NCBI GenBank assembly: GCA_007922225.1
Contig: ML679958.1
Coordinates: forward strand, 54,578,838 to 54,642,837
DNA length: 64,000 nucleotides
Reading direction: 5' to 3'
DNA from: Emydura subglobosa
Taxonomy: Eukaryota > Chordata > Testudines > Chelidae
The notes under the pieces are model-generated. The model saw nothing but the letters and a program-made list of their open reading frames with translations, did no database searches and was not told where the DNA came from. The position numbers and the translations under genes are program-made. Numbering within the stretch: the stretch's first letter is position 1; every line of letters begins with the position of its first letter. Shown piece after piece: positions 21,669-34,140 of the stretch.

Positions 21669-24595
21669 CATTTTCAAAAGTGCCTAAGACCCAGATCCTT
21701 AAAGATTCTTAAGTGTTGCTCCACTCAGCTCCCGAAGTGCCTTGCCGCCCCATGGAATTTACAACTCCAAGCTTGGTGCCCAGGCTCCCCATATAATGCA
21801 TGGGGAGAGTTAGTTGCCCAAGAAATGGTTCCCCAGAAACCAGAAAGCTGAGCAGGGAGCTGCCAAGGCTAACCATGAGTGAAATGCCAGGGAGAGAAGA
21901 GGAGCTTAGGTGCCTCATCCATCTCGCTGACTGGCCAGATAGTTGCATCACTCCATTTGGGATCCAAAACTGTGAACCCTCTCTTGGAGATAGGTATCTG
22001 TGACAAGTCAGCTGCTTATGTTACCACTGTCTTAGTCTGAACCTTCAAAATAATCACACACAGCATCTGAGGGACATATTGAACTTTTCCACTTATAGAA
22101 CTGATATCTATAACAGCACAAAAAGATACATTTGATCCTGGCTGTCATGTCAAGCTGGTCAACATTTTCATCAGGGAAACATTGAACGGATTGAGTCGGT
22201 GTTACCATTTTATCACAAACTGGTTCATTTCATCTGCAATTTCCCTTACTTTGAATCTTTCACAAAAAAAAAAAAAAAAACTTGCTTTGTTAGAATCTGA
22301 ATGTAAAGGGCTTTTCTTAAAGATATAAAACTACTTGCCAAAGCAACTACCAAAGCACCTTGCAATGGCGGATAATTGAAGGAGAAATTAGATTACATTA
22401 AATTATTATATACCACAATTAGTTCATCTTTCAATTGTTCCTCAGTAGAAGTGGAGAGTTCTTGAGAGACTGAGTCATGACTGAGTCTTGAGAGACTGGT
22501 ATGATCTTCTGAGTGCTTTGCAACACTCCAGTGATGCAAACTGACCATAAACTTGGGTTATGCCTTGACAGGATGCTTTGTTTCACCCGGCAGCACAAAA
22601 CAGCCACAGCTGGTGAATCTGTCCCCTAGTATCTGAGCGTCCCATAAGTCTCATGGCTAGTCCAGTCTTTTTAACAAAATGCCAGAAATGGCACGGTAGT
22701 AATTTTCAGTGGGTTAACTTTCTGCCTGTCATCATTAATTAAAAGTTATTTCCAAAAGCTCTAGAGGCAGTTTGAGACATTGTCATTAGTGTATCTACCA
22801 ACCTTTCCATATGCCACTGAGGTTGTTTGTGTAAAGTTAGTGACTTCAGTATGATTAGTTTAAAAAAAAAACCACCACCACCACAACAACTTTCAATGGC
22901 ATTTTAGTTAATTTCTCTATTAGGGAAATTACTTTTTTCCAGTCCCTAATGATGGGTTGACATTCAGATAAGATCTGACTAACTATGCCAGGAGAATGAT
23001 TAAAAGAGCATTTCATAATGGTTGCTTTATATAATTTTGATGGTGTTTAATTAGTCCAAAATAAAATAATAAAATGAGGTCTGGATATTTGAAATGACAT
23101 AGATAGATATATAGATATAGAGAAAATCTATATCATGTTGTTTGTGAAAATAATTCTTTTTATTGTTTTAAGTCTGCAGGTTTCCAATTACTCCAGGATG
23201 GCTATAGCTTCTAAGCCTTTTCCCCAAAAATATTTTTCCTTTCAACACTTGTGCTATCTATTGTTTACAGATCACCACCAAATAGCACTTTCATCTAATG
23301 GTCAATACATCTGCAACAAAATGGGTGTATGGTAATAATAGGCTATGGTTGTCAATGGCAACAACACTGCTTAAGCAATGAAGAGCTGAAAGAGGCAAAG
23401 CACCATATTGTGAGAGCAGTTTTACAGAGCCTGGTATGTTAGGCCATCATTGTATATCTCCAACTGCTACAGCTGAATAAAGACCTCCTGTAAAGGTTAC
23501 ATGACAAATTGAACTATTTGGGCCTGAATGTTCAGACCCAACAAATTATTTTAACAGGTGCCACCCAAACACCCAGCTAAGACTGGAACATTTTGTACAA
23601 TACCTGAATTCATTTGCAGCTGGTGCATAAGAGAAATAGGCACTCTGGTTGATATTCACAAATGAAAAACACCCCCAGACCACTAGTTCTTCAATGCCAT
23701 ATAATCATTCATCACTCACTGTCTCTTGCCTGCCTTACTCCACCTATCCCACCTTAGCTTCGATCACTTGTTTTGTTCTGAAAAGGTAAATTGCTGTTGG
23801 TTGTACACAGTTGGTGTCGTGTATTCTTTATTAAATGAGTTGTAGAGAAAGGAATATAGTCCAGGGAACAATAAGTTATGTCAACGTTCTATTCTTTGTG
23901 TTATTGTGTGATGTGTTGGTGTGGTGAAAGAATGTTTTAATGAATAGAGATAGGATTTATCTGACCTGACCAATGATTATAGGAAGGATTATATGACAAG
24001 GGGGAACTAGCTGGATTTAATAATTATTCATTCCCAGATTTTACAAAATTTGGGATGTAATTCTGGAAAGTGTAATTTTTTGTAAAGAACATGAAACTTT
24101 TTTTGTTGGTGCAGTGCTTCACGGAGTACAATGAAATAAATCACTTTCAAATGGAACTTTTTATAATGGTTTTGTTTATTTGTTTATTTATTTCCCTTAT
24201 GTGGTTTTAGTTTTTTGCTTTATAATGAGTACCAAAATTTAAATCAGGCTGATATAAAGATTGCAGGGATGTGTCCTGGTCCAGCAGATCTTAAGATGCC
24301 CACTAAAACAAGGGTCCCCTCATGCAAAATTTAAGAAGTTCATAGGCGATATCTTACACACACACACACCTGGGTGAAATATGGAGAGTAATAGATGGTG
24401 GAAAGGGATGGGAAGAAAAGGGGCTTTTAAAGTTGAGTTTTTAGTTTTTAGCGAAATGGTTAAAAACCTGTTTCAGAGTTGCCAATACTGGCAATTTTTC
24501 TGTATGATATTTTATTGTGGGGTGATTTTTTTTTGTTTATGTTAAAGTCCCAAATCTTGGAGATTTGTGATTACATGAGAATCTCAGATCTTTTT
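21669..24595. other. Long AT-rich stretch, no gene
   Basis: About 2.9 kb without a coding signal. Minor features: a run of 17 A at 22,264-22,280, CCA/CAA triplets at 22,870-22,890, GATA/TATA-like runs at 23,100-23,125 and ACAC at 24,356-24,370. No exon, RNA gene or named repeat was found. Confidence 0.5.
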
Positions 24596-24674
24596 AGAAA
24601 GAAAGAAAGAAAGAAGAAAGAAGGAAAGAAAGAGAAAGAAAGAAAGAAGGAAAGAAAGAAAGAAAGAAAGAAAG
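24596..24674 (+). repeat. GAAA-type purine microsatellite
   Basis: About 79 bp of interrupted GAAA/GGAAA units, all purine on this strand. Confidence 0.95.
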
Positions 24675-24859
24675 TTTCTAGCTCTCATGGTTGCGGAGAA
24701 GAGCTTGAAATTGTGAATATCCCATCCCTGAAGGCTCAGCATCAGAAAGGCAAATGAAAAGAACTCAACATTTATTATTTATTAATATTATTATTTAAAT
24801 CTCATGATTTTAAGCCTCATTCCCATAACAGGAAAAATGGCTTCATTTCATTCCTCCAG

Positions 24860-25140
24860 ACTCTCCGCAGATGATGTATCTCTTCACTCTATATTCCTCT
24901 GGTTCCCTAGCCCTCTTTGTGGACTGTCACCTTGTTGTGGTGAAGAGGCTTGCATATTCCAATGATCCTCAAAACTATGTTGTCAGGAGCTTTATGCTCC
25001 TGGTAGGGTCACCAGAGGCAAACAGGTCTATGGGGAGGTCCCAGACAAATCACGGTCCAAATCCTTCCACACCCCAACCCCAAGTCCTCAGTAGTGGATC
25101 AGGTGGAACAGTTGTCTCTTGGATCTGAATGGCTGTCCTG
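24860..25140 (+). repeat. Possible LINE 5'-region fragment (L2-like)
   Basis: Carries GGACTGTCACCTTGTTGTGG, AATGATCCTCAAAACTATG, TTATGCTCCTGGTAGGGTC and GGCAAACAGGTC in an order I associate with the 5' region of widespread vertebrate LINEs of the L2/CR1 group. No reverse transcriptase is attached. The frame 24,871-25,128 is open by chance or relic. The assignment rests on phrase resemblance only. Confidence 0.4.
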
Positions 25141-25530
25141 ATCATCTGGTCATTGTAGGTGCACCAGCCTCCCCACCTTAAAAGAAATCAAGCACAGGCT
25201 TCTACCATAGGAAATAATATTGTAAATCCATGATAGAGATCACCCTTGAATCAAGGGATTGCTGCCGCTGACTTTCCCATACCATCATGTACCCCTTGCT
25301 GACTTTGCTTTTTTTTATTTTTATATAATTTTATATTCCCTTTCCATGATCCCCTCCCTCCCATTCTCTCTCAGAGCAGAAGTAAATCCTGAAGTCAGCA
25401 ATACATCAAATATCTAGAAACATCTGTGTTATTTATATTTTAAATCAGGCATTCCCTGAAGATCCAGGACAATGATGAATTCCAAGACTATACTGAAATG
25501 AGGTGAAGATTTTAGGTATACTTTACCCTG
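25141..25530. other. Spacer, no gene seen
   Basis: T-rich near 25,310-25,340; nothing else. Confidence 0.4.
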
Positions 25531-25600
25531 CCTCAGTACAAAATTGCTGGACTAGATGACTTCTTGAGGTCCTTCTATCTCTGACTCCCTATGGTTTCAG
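25531..25600 (+). repeat. CR1 3'-end fragment
   Basis: TTGCTGGACTAGATGACTTC followed by TTGAGGTCCTTCTATC and CTCCCTATGG resembles the conserved CR1 3' untranslated end. Heavily truncated. Confidence 0.5.
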
Positions 25601-25717
25601 GTCAATGGGAACTTTCCAAAACACATTAAAGACAGAATGGTTTGGAGGAGGTGGCTGTGGCTCCAGGTGAGGGACATGTGAGGGAGGAATGCCTGTCAAT
25701 GTAAATAATATTCCCAG

Positions 25718-25895
25718 TGTTATTGTAGCCATGTTGGTCCCCAGATATTAGAGAGACAGGTGGATGAGATAATATGGTTTATTGGACCAACTTCTGTTGG
25801 TGAATGAGCTTTCGAGCTTACACAGAAGCTCAAAAACTTGTCTCCTTCACCAACAGAAGTTGGTCCAATAGAAGATTTTACCTCACCCATCCTGT
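25718..25895 (+). repeat. Sauropsid interspersed repeat with perfect fold-back arms
   Basis: Begins TTGTAGCCATGTTGGTCCC and AGATATTAGAGAGACAGG, phrases common in sauropsid genomes. Arms at 25,781-25,803 and 25,847-25,869 are perfect reverse complements over 23 bases, enclosing a 43-base loop that itself contains AGCTTTCGAGCTT. In other genomes only one arm is the usual form, so the second arm may come from an adjoining inverted copy. Confidence 0.6.
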
Positions 25896-28480
25896 CAATG
25901 TATATAATGTAATATATGAATAGGTTGGGTGTGTCCTTCATCAAAATATTAAGAACCCTGAGTTGGAATATCACCCACTCCTTTTGTATCAATCCTTAGT
26001 TCTTTATACCAAAAAAACAAAGTGAAAAACAACAACAACAAAACCACCCCCATACACACTCCTGGCATTGCACCAAGAACTGCCTCACACATACATAGTG
26101 ACACATCAGCATTCAGTATTAGTGCCAACACACCAAGGGGAAAAGCAGATACTTGAGATGGATAGTATGCAAAAGGAGAGCAGTGGGATGAAATAACATG
26201 TAGTTTATTAACTGAGCAGGAGACATGTAGGCAGCAAAGCAGGAAGAAGAGCAGAAGAATGATTACTTGGCCAGAAGCTCTTTTCAGTGATCGAATATAT
26301 TGCAGCATGCTGTGTCTGTATGAGCCAGAAGTACTGCCTGCCTAACACAAGAGCTTTTGAAATAATCAACTTTATCTTTCTTTTTTGTTCATAATATTTG
26401 TATTAATGTTCGTTAGAATTAGAAAATGAAGTTACTTACTTTGTATGGGCAACAAAGCAAACAGACACACACCATTGCTGCTGTTCTAGAAAAAAAAATA
26501 GGGAGTTCATCCCATTGTGGAGGACCTGATTCATAAAGTTTTCCATGCTGCTGACCTCCAGCTGCAATTCACACATGAAACAAATTAGATTAAACTAAAA
26601 ATCAAAGTCAGCTATGTTGGTTGACTTCCATTAGAGTACCACTGCTTGAAAGTGTTATTTCCAGTAGTATGTTTATTTTTCTAATGGCAAATCTGACCCC
26701 AGGTGTTTTTAAAACCACTTTTTAAAGTATAAGAACAAATTAGAGTTCCACCTCACTATGTTCTATGAAAAAACAAACCTAAGACCAAACGGGTTTTACC
26801 GTCTAACATTCAAACACTATATAAAGCATATGTGCCTGTCTATTTAGGTCAAGATTATGTCAAAATGATCCTGCTCTACATTAATTTCACTAGCATCTAA
26901 AAATGACAATGCATAATGGAACATGGTTTGAAGTAGTGCAGCGATCTGAAGACTGGTGATTGCAGATGTACTCCATTGTATCAGGTCCAGGTTAGTTGCT
27001 GCGACTAATTCTCACACTAATTTTGCAGGAAAAGATCTGGGGCAAGAGCCAAGTTTTCCAGTGTAGTTGACCATTATAAGGAAAATACACGTGTTAGTGA
27101 AAGTTGGGATACTCTTAGTTAATTGAAGGTTGGGAAATAGAGTTATTCACACAGTTTATAATGTGATGAGAAGGAAACATATATTTGCTAGATAGGTAAA
27201 ATGGGCAACATTGCTGTGTCCTTTCACATTAGTTTTTGTGCCACTGTCATAACTCCATTTTCTTCACTGGTGTTAGTCCTAATTTAAATTTCTTTTTAGA
27301 GGATAACATGATCCATGGGTTCAGATCCTTGGTACCAGTCACTTATGCCAGCACAGTTCATAGGTGGACAGAGAGGGACCGGGCAAAGAATCCTGTAAAT
27401 CACCTTTGTGGCGCCCCGATCATGGGTTTCTCTAATTTGCATTCACTGTAAGGGGATGTTATGGCAGTTAAGGATTACCAGGTTACAAGGATAGTCCAGT
27501 GATAGCTCCTGACCAATTCCTTCCAGACATTTTTCCCTTGGCTATGCTTCACCAGCCAGAAGCTGACTACTCAGTGCCAGCGAAAGGTTCTCTGTAAAGG
27601 AAACTGTGAGTTGGCCCCTCAAACTGGCTTTAACATTTGGTATATTGTATTCAGTGATCTCTCCTAATGTATGTTTGTCACATTCACACAACTATATTTT
27701 TATATATATATTCCTTTTCAGTTGGGATTCCGGACAGATTCTGGCATGAAGTAAATACTCCTTTTTAATTTATCAAATGAATGCAAAGCTGTACAAGTAT
27801 CACTCAGAATTGGATTACTCCTCATGTTCTTAGGAAATATCATAGAGGGTAGCCTACTGAGATTAATGAGTTGACTGAACAATCTCTGAAAAGGGAGCAA
27901 AGATGCAAAGTGGGGGGGAGATGATTAATTAATGATAAACCAATAGACTTCCTTTCCCAGAATGAAAGCACAATAATATAAGCGGAAGTAAAAGAGATCA
28001 CTCTCAACTCAATCTTGGTTTAAACATATTTTTGAATAATTACATACAGTATTTTGCAAAGGGAAGACTTTGTTAAATCACAGGAATTTATTGATCAATC
28101 TATTACTTTTTTGGGAAAGGGAGTGCAAAACTATAGAGTTTGGTATGTTACTAATGTTTGATGCTATTTCTTCCCGACTGCACAAAGTCTGCCCCTCTGA
28201 TTTTGCATGTAGCAATTTTTGGTGCTCAATTTGAGAAACCATGGTCTTCTCATTCAAAGTTGCTGAGTACAGCTGCTCAAAAACGAGTGATCATTTTTGA
28301 CAAAAAAATTTACCCCTTGGCCAAAATTCAGGGTTTTTCTCAACCATCCTTGCAGCTATTATGCAGCTATGCAACTGGATGCGGGAGGAAATCGTGATGA
28401 TTTGGGAGATTTGTCTGTAAAAGTCATGAACTCTGGTTAATTTTATGAAGTTGCTCCTATGCAAGTTGCTGTATCATGAA
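25896..28480. other. AT-rich DNA, no gene seen
   Basis: About 2.6 kb with AACAAC repetition near 26,028-26,043 and TATATA near 27,701-27,710. No exon or named repeat. Confidence 0.5.
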
Positions 28481-29235
28481 TGTCACCCTGTATGTGTATT
28501 CACTATATCCTACCAGTCTGAAAGCACTTGTCTTCCCCAGGCCAGAGACAATGGGGAACGCTTAACACTGACAACCTGCTCTGAATGGACAAGAAACATG
28601 CTAAGTACGTTTTCTCAAGCTATGAAAAGAGACTTCTTCCTTTAGTCTGAAGGAGAGAATGGAAAGGTACCAAAAGACAGAAAAAAGGAAGCCAGGAGTT
28701 AGAAGAGGACATATAAACTCAGGAACAGGAAATGTTATGAAGCAAATCACAGGAGCTAGGGAAGAGTGCAGGAGGGAGAAGCCACCAGCATATAGAAGCC
28801 TCAGGGGTCCCTGCCTAACTTCCTGAAAACAGATGGACACCAGGGATTCCCAAGGGAAGGGTGAACTGATAAGGGGCATTGTATTTAGGGTGAGATTTTG
28901 TGTTTTATATGATCTTTATATGATCTCTTGTGTGCTTTATCTGTTAAATATAAAAGAGCAATAGTGTGAAACTCTGGGCTAAGCACTTCTCTCTGTGTGT
29001 GATCAGCTTCACAACTGCCACGGGTCCCTAGAGAGAGTTAAATGGAACCCAGAAGGGTCACACCAGTGGTAGAATTCTGGAAGAGGGTGTGTTTAAGAAC
29101 TGGTGAGTCAGAAGGGTCAGCGCTTGTTCTGGGGTCTCAGGTTGAAGGACTCCATTTCCGTGATTGAGTAGCCAGACTGAGATTTGGTGCCCAGGAAATT
29201 TGCCATAGAGGCCAAGGAGGAAGCAATGCTGTGGC
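28481..29235 (+). repeat. Unidentified repeat-like region with TATAAAAG
   Basis: Contains a TATAAAAG at 28,950-28,957 and AGAAGGGTCACACCAGTGG at about 29,050, phrases that look like an LTR or gypsy-type element, but I could not define ends, a poly(A) signal in the right place or a coding frame. Left as an unresolved candidate. Confidence 0.25.
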
Positions 29236-29243
29236 CTGCTGAG

Positions 29244-29423
29244 CAGTGCTTAATTTGTAATGAAAGAGGTGCTGGGATTCGAGCGATTAGGTGCTGGGGC
29301 TCAAGCAATTTTTTTTACTTTCATAACTGACACAACAAGTCCAGAGGTGCCGGGGCCGTGAACTGCCAAGCCTAGAGATGCCAGGACTCAGCCCTGGCAA
29401 GCCATGGCACAAATTAAGTACTG
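29244..29423. mobile_element. 180-bp hAT-superfamily MITE with intact target duplication
   Basis: Fifteen-base terminal inverted repeats, CAGTGCTTAATTTGT (29,244-29,258) and ACAAATTAAGTACTG (29,409-29,423), with one mismatch. Immediately outside both ends is the identical 8-base CTGCTGAG (29,236-29,243 and 29,424-29,431). An 8-bp duplication is the mark of hAT transposition. The interior is GC-rich with no coding capacity. Confidence 0.85.
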
Positions 29424-29431
29424 CTGCTGAG

Positions 29432-30234
29432 ACCCAGGGAAGCTTAAAACAATCAGGGAACCCAGGTTTGGGTTCAATCACAGCAATCTGGTTAACAGTC
29501 ACAAGAGAGTGCTTGACTAGATCTGTGGCAAATCCTTCAATGTAACTGAAATTTTTAATTCTGACATGTTTTTATCAGGTCTGTTGTTGAGCGCTTCCAG
29601 TTGCCTTTGACTATAGTGGGAGCTGAAGCTGTTCAGTAGTCCTGAAAATCAGGTGTCACATAGCGGGCACCCAAATATTGACACACACACAAAACCAGTG
29701 ACCACTTCTGAAAATGCTGGCCATGCATTTTAATGGTATTCCGACACGAAAGAGTTGGAACTCTCTCTACTAATTCAAAGCTCAGTTTGTCCCCCTTATT
29801 TACATACATACATTCATTCATTATTTACATACTTTAGATGAGTAGTCCCGTTGTACTCCAAGGGACTACTCAACACACTGAAGATACTCCTCAGTATGCA
29901 AAGAGTATGTATGTATTTTACACACACACACACCCCTGTGTTAGAAAGAACATTATTAAGTTTAGAAAATCAAGCACTCACAAGTTAGGTAATTCCAGAA
30001 GAAAGGTTACCTGTGCAATCTTAATTCGATGTGCTTGTGCATACACACTATGATACAGTCTTTTATTACATGATCACATATTGGTTTTTTTTCTCCACAG
30101 GACATGTGTCTTTTTCAGTGCACAGCTATTCATAACTTTGTTTTCTCCCTGTTATCCAATGTGTGGCCACATACCTTATTTAGGAAACACTATTCAAACT
30201 GTGCTCCGAAGGCAGATTATTAATTTCCTCATGG
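29432..30234. other. Spacer, no gene seen
   Basis: ACAC run at 29,920-29,933 and ATTC/ATTT repetition at 29,811-29,830; no gene. Confidence 0.4.
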
Positions 30235-30345
30235 GGTTTTCTATAGCACTCATCACTACAGTGCTTCACAAACATTAATTAATCTTCACAACGCCCTATG
30301 AGATGATCAGATGATATTATTTATTTTACAGATAAAGAGCTAAGC
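30235..30345 (-). repeat. MIR-type SINE fragment
   Basis: AATCTTCACAACGCCCTATG, then TTTTACAGATAAAGAGCTAAG, the order of a reversed MIR. Ancient, diverged. Confidence 0.55.
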
Positions 30346-31000
30346 CACAGCTCCTATTGATTTCAGTTACAGTTGCGAGTGCACAGCACACTTGCAAATG
30401 AGACCAAAGTGTCTCAAGTCAGGCACCCAAAAAAATGAGGAACACACAACTGATTACTGTGAAAAGTTTAGTTTAAGTGACTTACTTCGCATGACACAGG
30501 AACTCTGTCGCAGAAGCAGAAATAAGGATTTCAGGACAATATTCACCTGCCTTAACCATGATACAATCCTTTCTTTCTGCAGACTGCTGCCTCATTGACT
30601 ACACATCTTCCAATGTGCAGTGAGAGAAGATGCTGCCTCACATCGCTGCAGGGTGTGTCAGATTGCAGACCTTCTTCCAGATTCTCCAAAACCTCCTACT
30701 GCACTTCTTCTACCACCACCCGATTTATGTACACCCCATCCATGATTACACAAAGTAATGACATCTTGTCAATCTCCTCCTGGTGCTGGTCAAGACGGCT
30801 ATCAATCACTTCAGGCAGAGGCAGCTGGATGTGGGGTGCTTTGCGACTGTGTGGCCTATTTTTGTTCCTTTTTCTGATCATGCCTCCAGTTACAGTTCCT
30901 CTGGGAGGTGTTCACTGACTCCTTAGACAACTTTGAGGTGCAGCGGATGCTGTCTAGGGTATTCTGCTTGGTGTCCACCTCTGGATCCCTCATTATTAAC
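30346..31000. other. Unrecognised region with moderately long open frames
   Basis: 30,595-30,918 (+) and 30,696-30,881 (-) are open on both strands. The minus frame is charged (RKRNKNR near its start and DQHQEEIDKM in the middle) and could be a remnant of a transposon DNA-binding protein, but no domain is certain. The plus frame has no recognisable feature. Confidence 0.3.
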
Positions 31001-31640
31001 TTTTGACCCCACTCCCAATCCTATTTTTTCTTTTGTTGTCCCCGGAAATCAAAAGTGGCCTGCGCTGAGTGCTTCTGCCCCCTTACCAGAGAGGGTAAAG
31101 CCTTTAGTTTTGGGTAGACCTACAACTGCCCAACCCTAGTCCTATTCATAGGACACATCTTCCAGCTTGTGCAACAAATGAAGGCAACCTTCATTCTGGC
31201 ATTTTGATTTATTTATATCTTATTGAATTTTCACACACCCCTCCCAAAAAATAAGGGAAGAAAAGAAAAAGGGGAGGGAAAGGAATGTTTCCTTCCCCTG
31301 CAATCTGGCCCTGTTTAAGTCCTGTCTCCTTCCCACCCTTATTTCCTCATCCCAGTCCTATTCTTTTTGCATAGGCAGTCCTTGTCTCCACTCCTCAGGT
31401 TTCGCATCCAAGTCCCTATCCTCCTAGCCCCCAGCCCCAGTCATCTTGACCCCAGCCAGTTTCAGTTCCCCCCTACTGGCTATTCCTCTGATCAGCATCT
31501 CTCCCTGACCCCTGGACTGGCTATTCCTCTGATCAGCATCTCTCCCTGACCCCTCACCCTCATGCCCATGTTCCCTATTTCTGCTTTCTGAGATCTCAAT
31601 GCCCCTCCTCCCACCCCCAACTAATCTTTCTTTTGGTCCA
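31001..31640 (+). repeat. Pyrimidine-rich low-complexity region with 41-bp tandem duplication
   Basis: Mostly C/T with CCCCAGCCCCAGTC-like phrases. Two copies of a 41-base unit beginning ACTGGCTATTCCTCTGATC lie head to tail at 31,475-31,515 and 31,516-31,554. The open frame 31,367-31,549 is compositional. Confidence 0.6.
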
Positions 31641-32285
31641 TTACATTCACATGAGCAATTTTAGGAAATTCTTCCAGAAGACGAGCTAAGCTATGTTCTT
31701 TTTTCTAAAATGTATATTTTAATTGAAAACTGTGTTTATTCAAGAAACTGTTTCCAACACAAAGAAATTTGCAAATGCTAACAATTTATAAATCATATGT
31801 ATACCTAGAATGATTGATACTATAATTAGAAAAGGGATGGTCTGTTCAATTTATTCTGTTGTGCTCAAAATTTGTGCTCAGCACTTGCAATGTATTGGAA
31901 ACATTCATTATTTACACATGTAATATTATGGCCATATTTTCTGGAATAGCGCCTCCCAAGGGCAAATAATCAATCAATCAATCAATTAATACAATCAAAT
32001 TCACTTCTAATTTATATACATGTATATAAAATCATTAATTTGCTAATTGTTATCATTAACAAATTCCAATCTCTCCTGACCATCCAATTTTCTCATTTGA
32101 TCCAGTCTGTCTTGAAATGAACCTTTAACCCCAACTATCTGCCTCTTCATTAAAACACATTGAGAATTGTAACAATAATTGTCAGTGACACTGTATAATT
32201 CTGTATAATTTGCATTTTCCTGGCCAGTTGAGCATTTGTCATTGATATTAGTTTCCTTTGTCTCCTCTTCTGGTTTCAAAATTTT
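31641..32285. other. AT-rich DNA, no gene seen
   Basis: AATCAATCAATCAATCAATT run at 31,967-31,987; no gene. Confidence 0.45.
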
Positions 32286-32649
32286 GCAGTTGGCAAAGTT
32301 TTGACAAATTTCTCAGTTCAAAGAATTTTTGAAAAAAGATTGAAAAATTGTCAAGATGTTTCATTTTGACATTCTGAAACAAAACAAAAAAAAAGCCCCT
32401 ATTTTTCCAGTTCAAAATTCCTTTTCATTACAAAATTTAATCTAAAATATTAAAAATGGTCATAATTGAAATGAATAATTCTGAAATTATCAGAATGAAT
32501 CATTTTAATTAACCCAAACTGGGTTTTTTATTATTTTCCACTCATGAATTTTTTTTTTAATTTCAATTTTTTGTCCCAGTTAGGATGAAAATTTGTTTCA
32601 ACAACTTGAAAAAATTCACAGGAAAGGAAAACCACTTCCTGCCCAAGTC
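32286..32649. mobile_element. TA-flanked inverted-repeat element, copy 3
   Basis: Left end GCAGTTGGCAAAGTTTTG, right end CCACTTCCTGCCCAAGTC followed by TA (32,650-32,651). The AAAATT-rich interior resembles copies 1 and 2. The left boundary is approximate. Confidence 0.45.
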
Positions 32650-32651
32650 TA

Positions 32652-33800
32652 GTTGCAGTCCTTTGAAATCTAGGGGATTGTGATCCTCGGTCAAAATCCC
32701 AAGGTTTAGACCAGCTCTCTAGTCTATACTTCATGTTAATAGCCACTCACAAATTTGTTATTCTATTCAATAATAATCTGATATACATGAACATCACCTT
32801 TCATATATTTCACACTCTTTGTACAATATTGTCTTTTATGTATTACAATGTCTCCTTTTTCCTCTATTCTCAGTTTTTAGACTGCTATCGTCAGCCCTTA
32901 CTATATTAATTTTATATCTTTTTGGAAACGCTGTTCAGATTATTGTGCATGTTTTGTAGATTTTAAGAGCCAACTTTCAGAAGAGGAAAGATGCAATTTT
33001 TTGTGCGTGTTTGTTTTCTTCCCTAATTTGTGATTGCAATTGCTGCAAATGAGTAATTATGCATATATAAATTGTGTAGTTGCATATGATAGGTGCAAAT
33101 TATGCATCTAACAGGCTATATCTGATGCATGCATACAAACTATTGGATGCACAAATTAAGCGTGTAAATCAAACACACTTTTGCACAAAAAATGTGTGAT
33201 CCTACTATTGTTGTGGTCTGCCATTTTTGTTGATCTGCAATTTATCTCCTCCTACAAACAAATAAATAGATCTAAATGATTTGCATCATTATAATTTTCA
33301 AGAAACCCTTCAAATGTATCCCTTTTAAAAAGTGTGTCCATCAATTGTCAGGAATTTAATAAGATATTTGTCTATTGTCTTTGCCTTTTTTGTACTTTAT
33401 TTTTGGCTTAAATGCCTACAACCACAAGTCTGCAAGTCCCTTTTAATGTTCGGCAAATACTGCAAAAAAGAATGGTGAGGCTGTGAGGTTTTTTTTATTT
33501 TATTTTGGGCAAGAGTGTGCAGAAAGATGGTGAGTAAACTAGTTATAAAATTGTTTAAGAACCATAATCATGGTGTTTTAATGTTATATCTGAGATAATT
33601 AAATTATCACAAACTAGAATTTGATTCCTTAGTTGTAATAGTTTGAAAAGTATTTGAGTGCTTGGTGGATCCTGTCTCAGACAATGGAAAATGTCTCCCT
33701 CCCTCTCTAGAATAGTTTGACATTTTTGCTAAAAATGTAAACTCAAATTAGTACTGACAAAAGCTTAAATAGTTCAATTCAGAAATGTCACCACTGTATT
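32652..33800. other. AT-rich DNA, no gene seen
   Basis: No coding signal. 33,060-33,180 has repeated ATGCAT/GTGCAAAT phrases of no obvious meaning. Confidence 0.45.
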
Positions 33801-33804
33801 TCAT

Positions 33805-34140
33805 GGAAGCACTAGTTCAGATATTTAAGGCTCCCATTCCCTATATAGGTTTGACTGTATCTGGGATGGCAACCACAAAGCATCATTGTATTGCTTCTTT
33901 GTCAGGGGAGTGATGCATCATGGTAATCTTGGCCATGGTGCATCAGAAGAGTTATAGTTTGGCTAGGAAGCATAGCCCATAGAAGAGATTGGAGAAATGA
34001 GGCATCCAAACTACAACTCCCATGAGGCACCAGAGTGACATTTCATAATGGAAATATTTCAGTTTCAGTTTCCTAATTGAAATATTTCAGTGTGTTTGTT
34101 TCTTTGACAAAAACTTGAAGAATTCTACAAAAGCAGCCAT
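33805..34140. mobile_element. TA-flanked inverted-repeat element, copy 4 (interior related to copy 5)
   Basis: Shares GTGATGCATCATGG, AGCCCATAGAAGAGA and CTACAACTCCCATGAGGCA with the element at 60,607-61,135, in the same order. It has TTTCAGTTTCAG and AAATATTTCAG blocks at the right. Ends are worn and not fixed. Confidence 0.4.
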
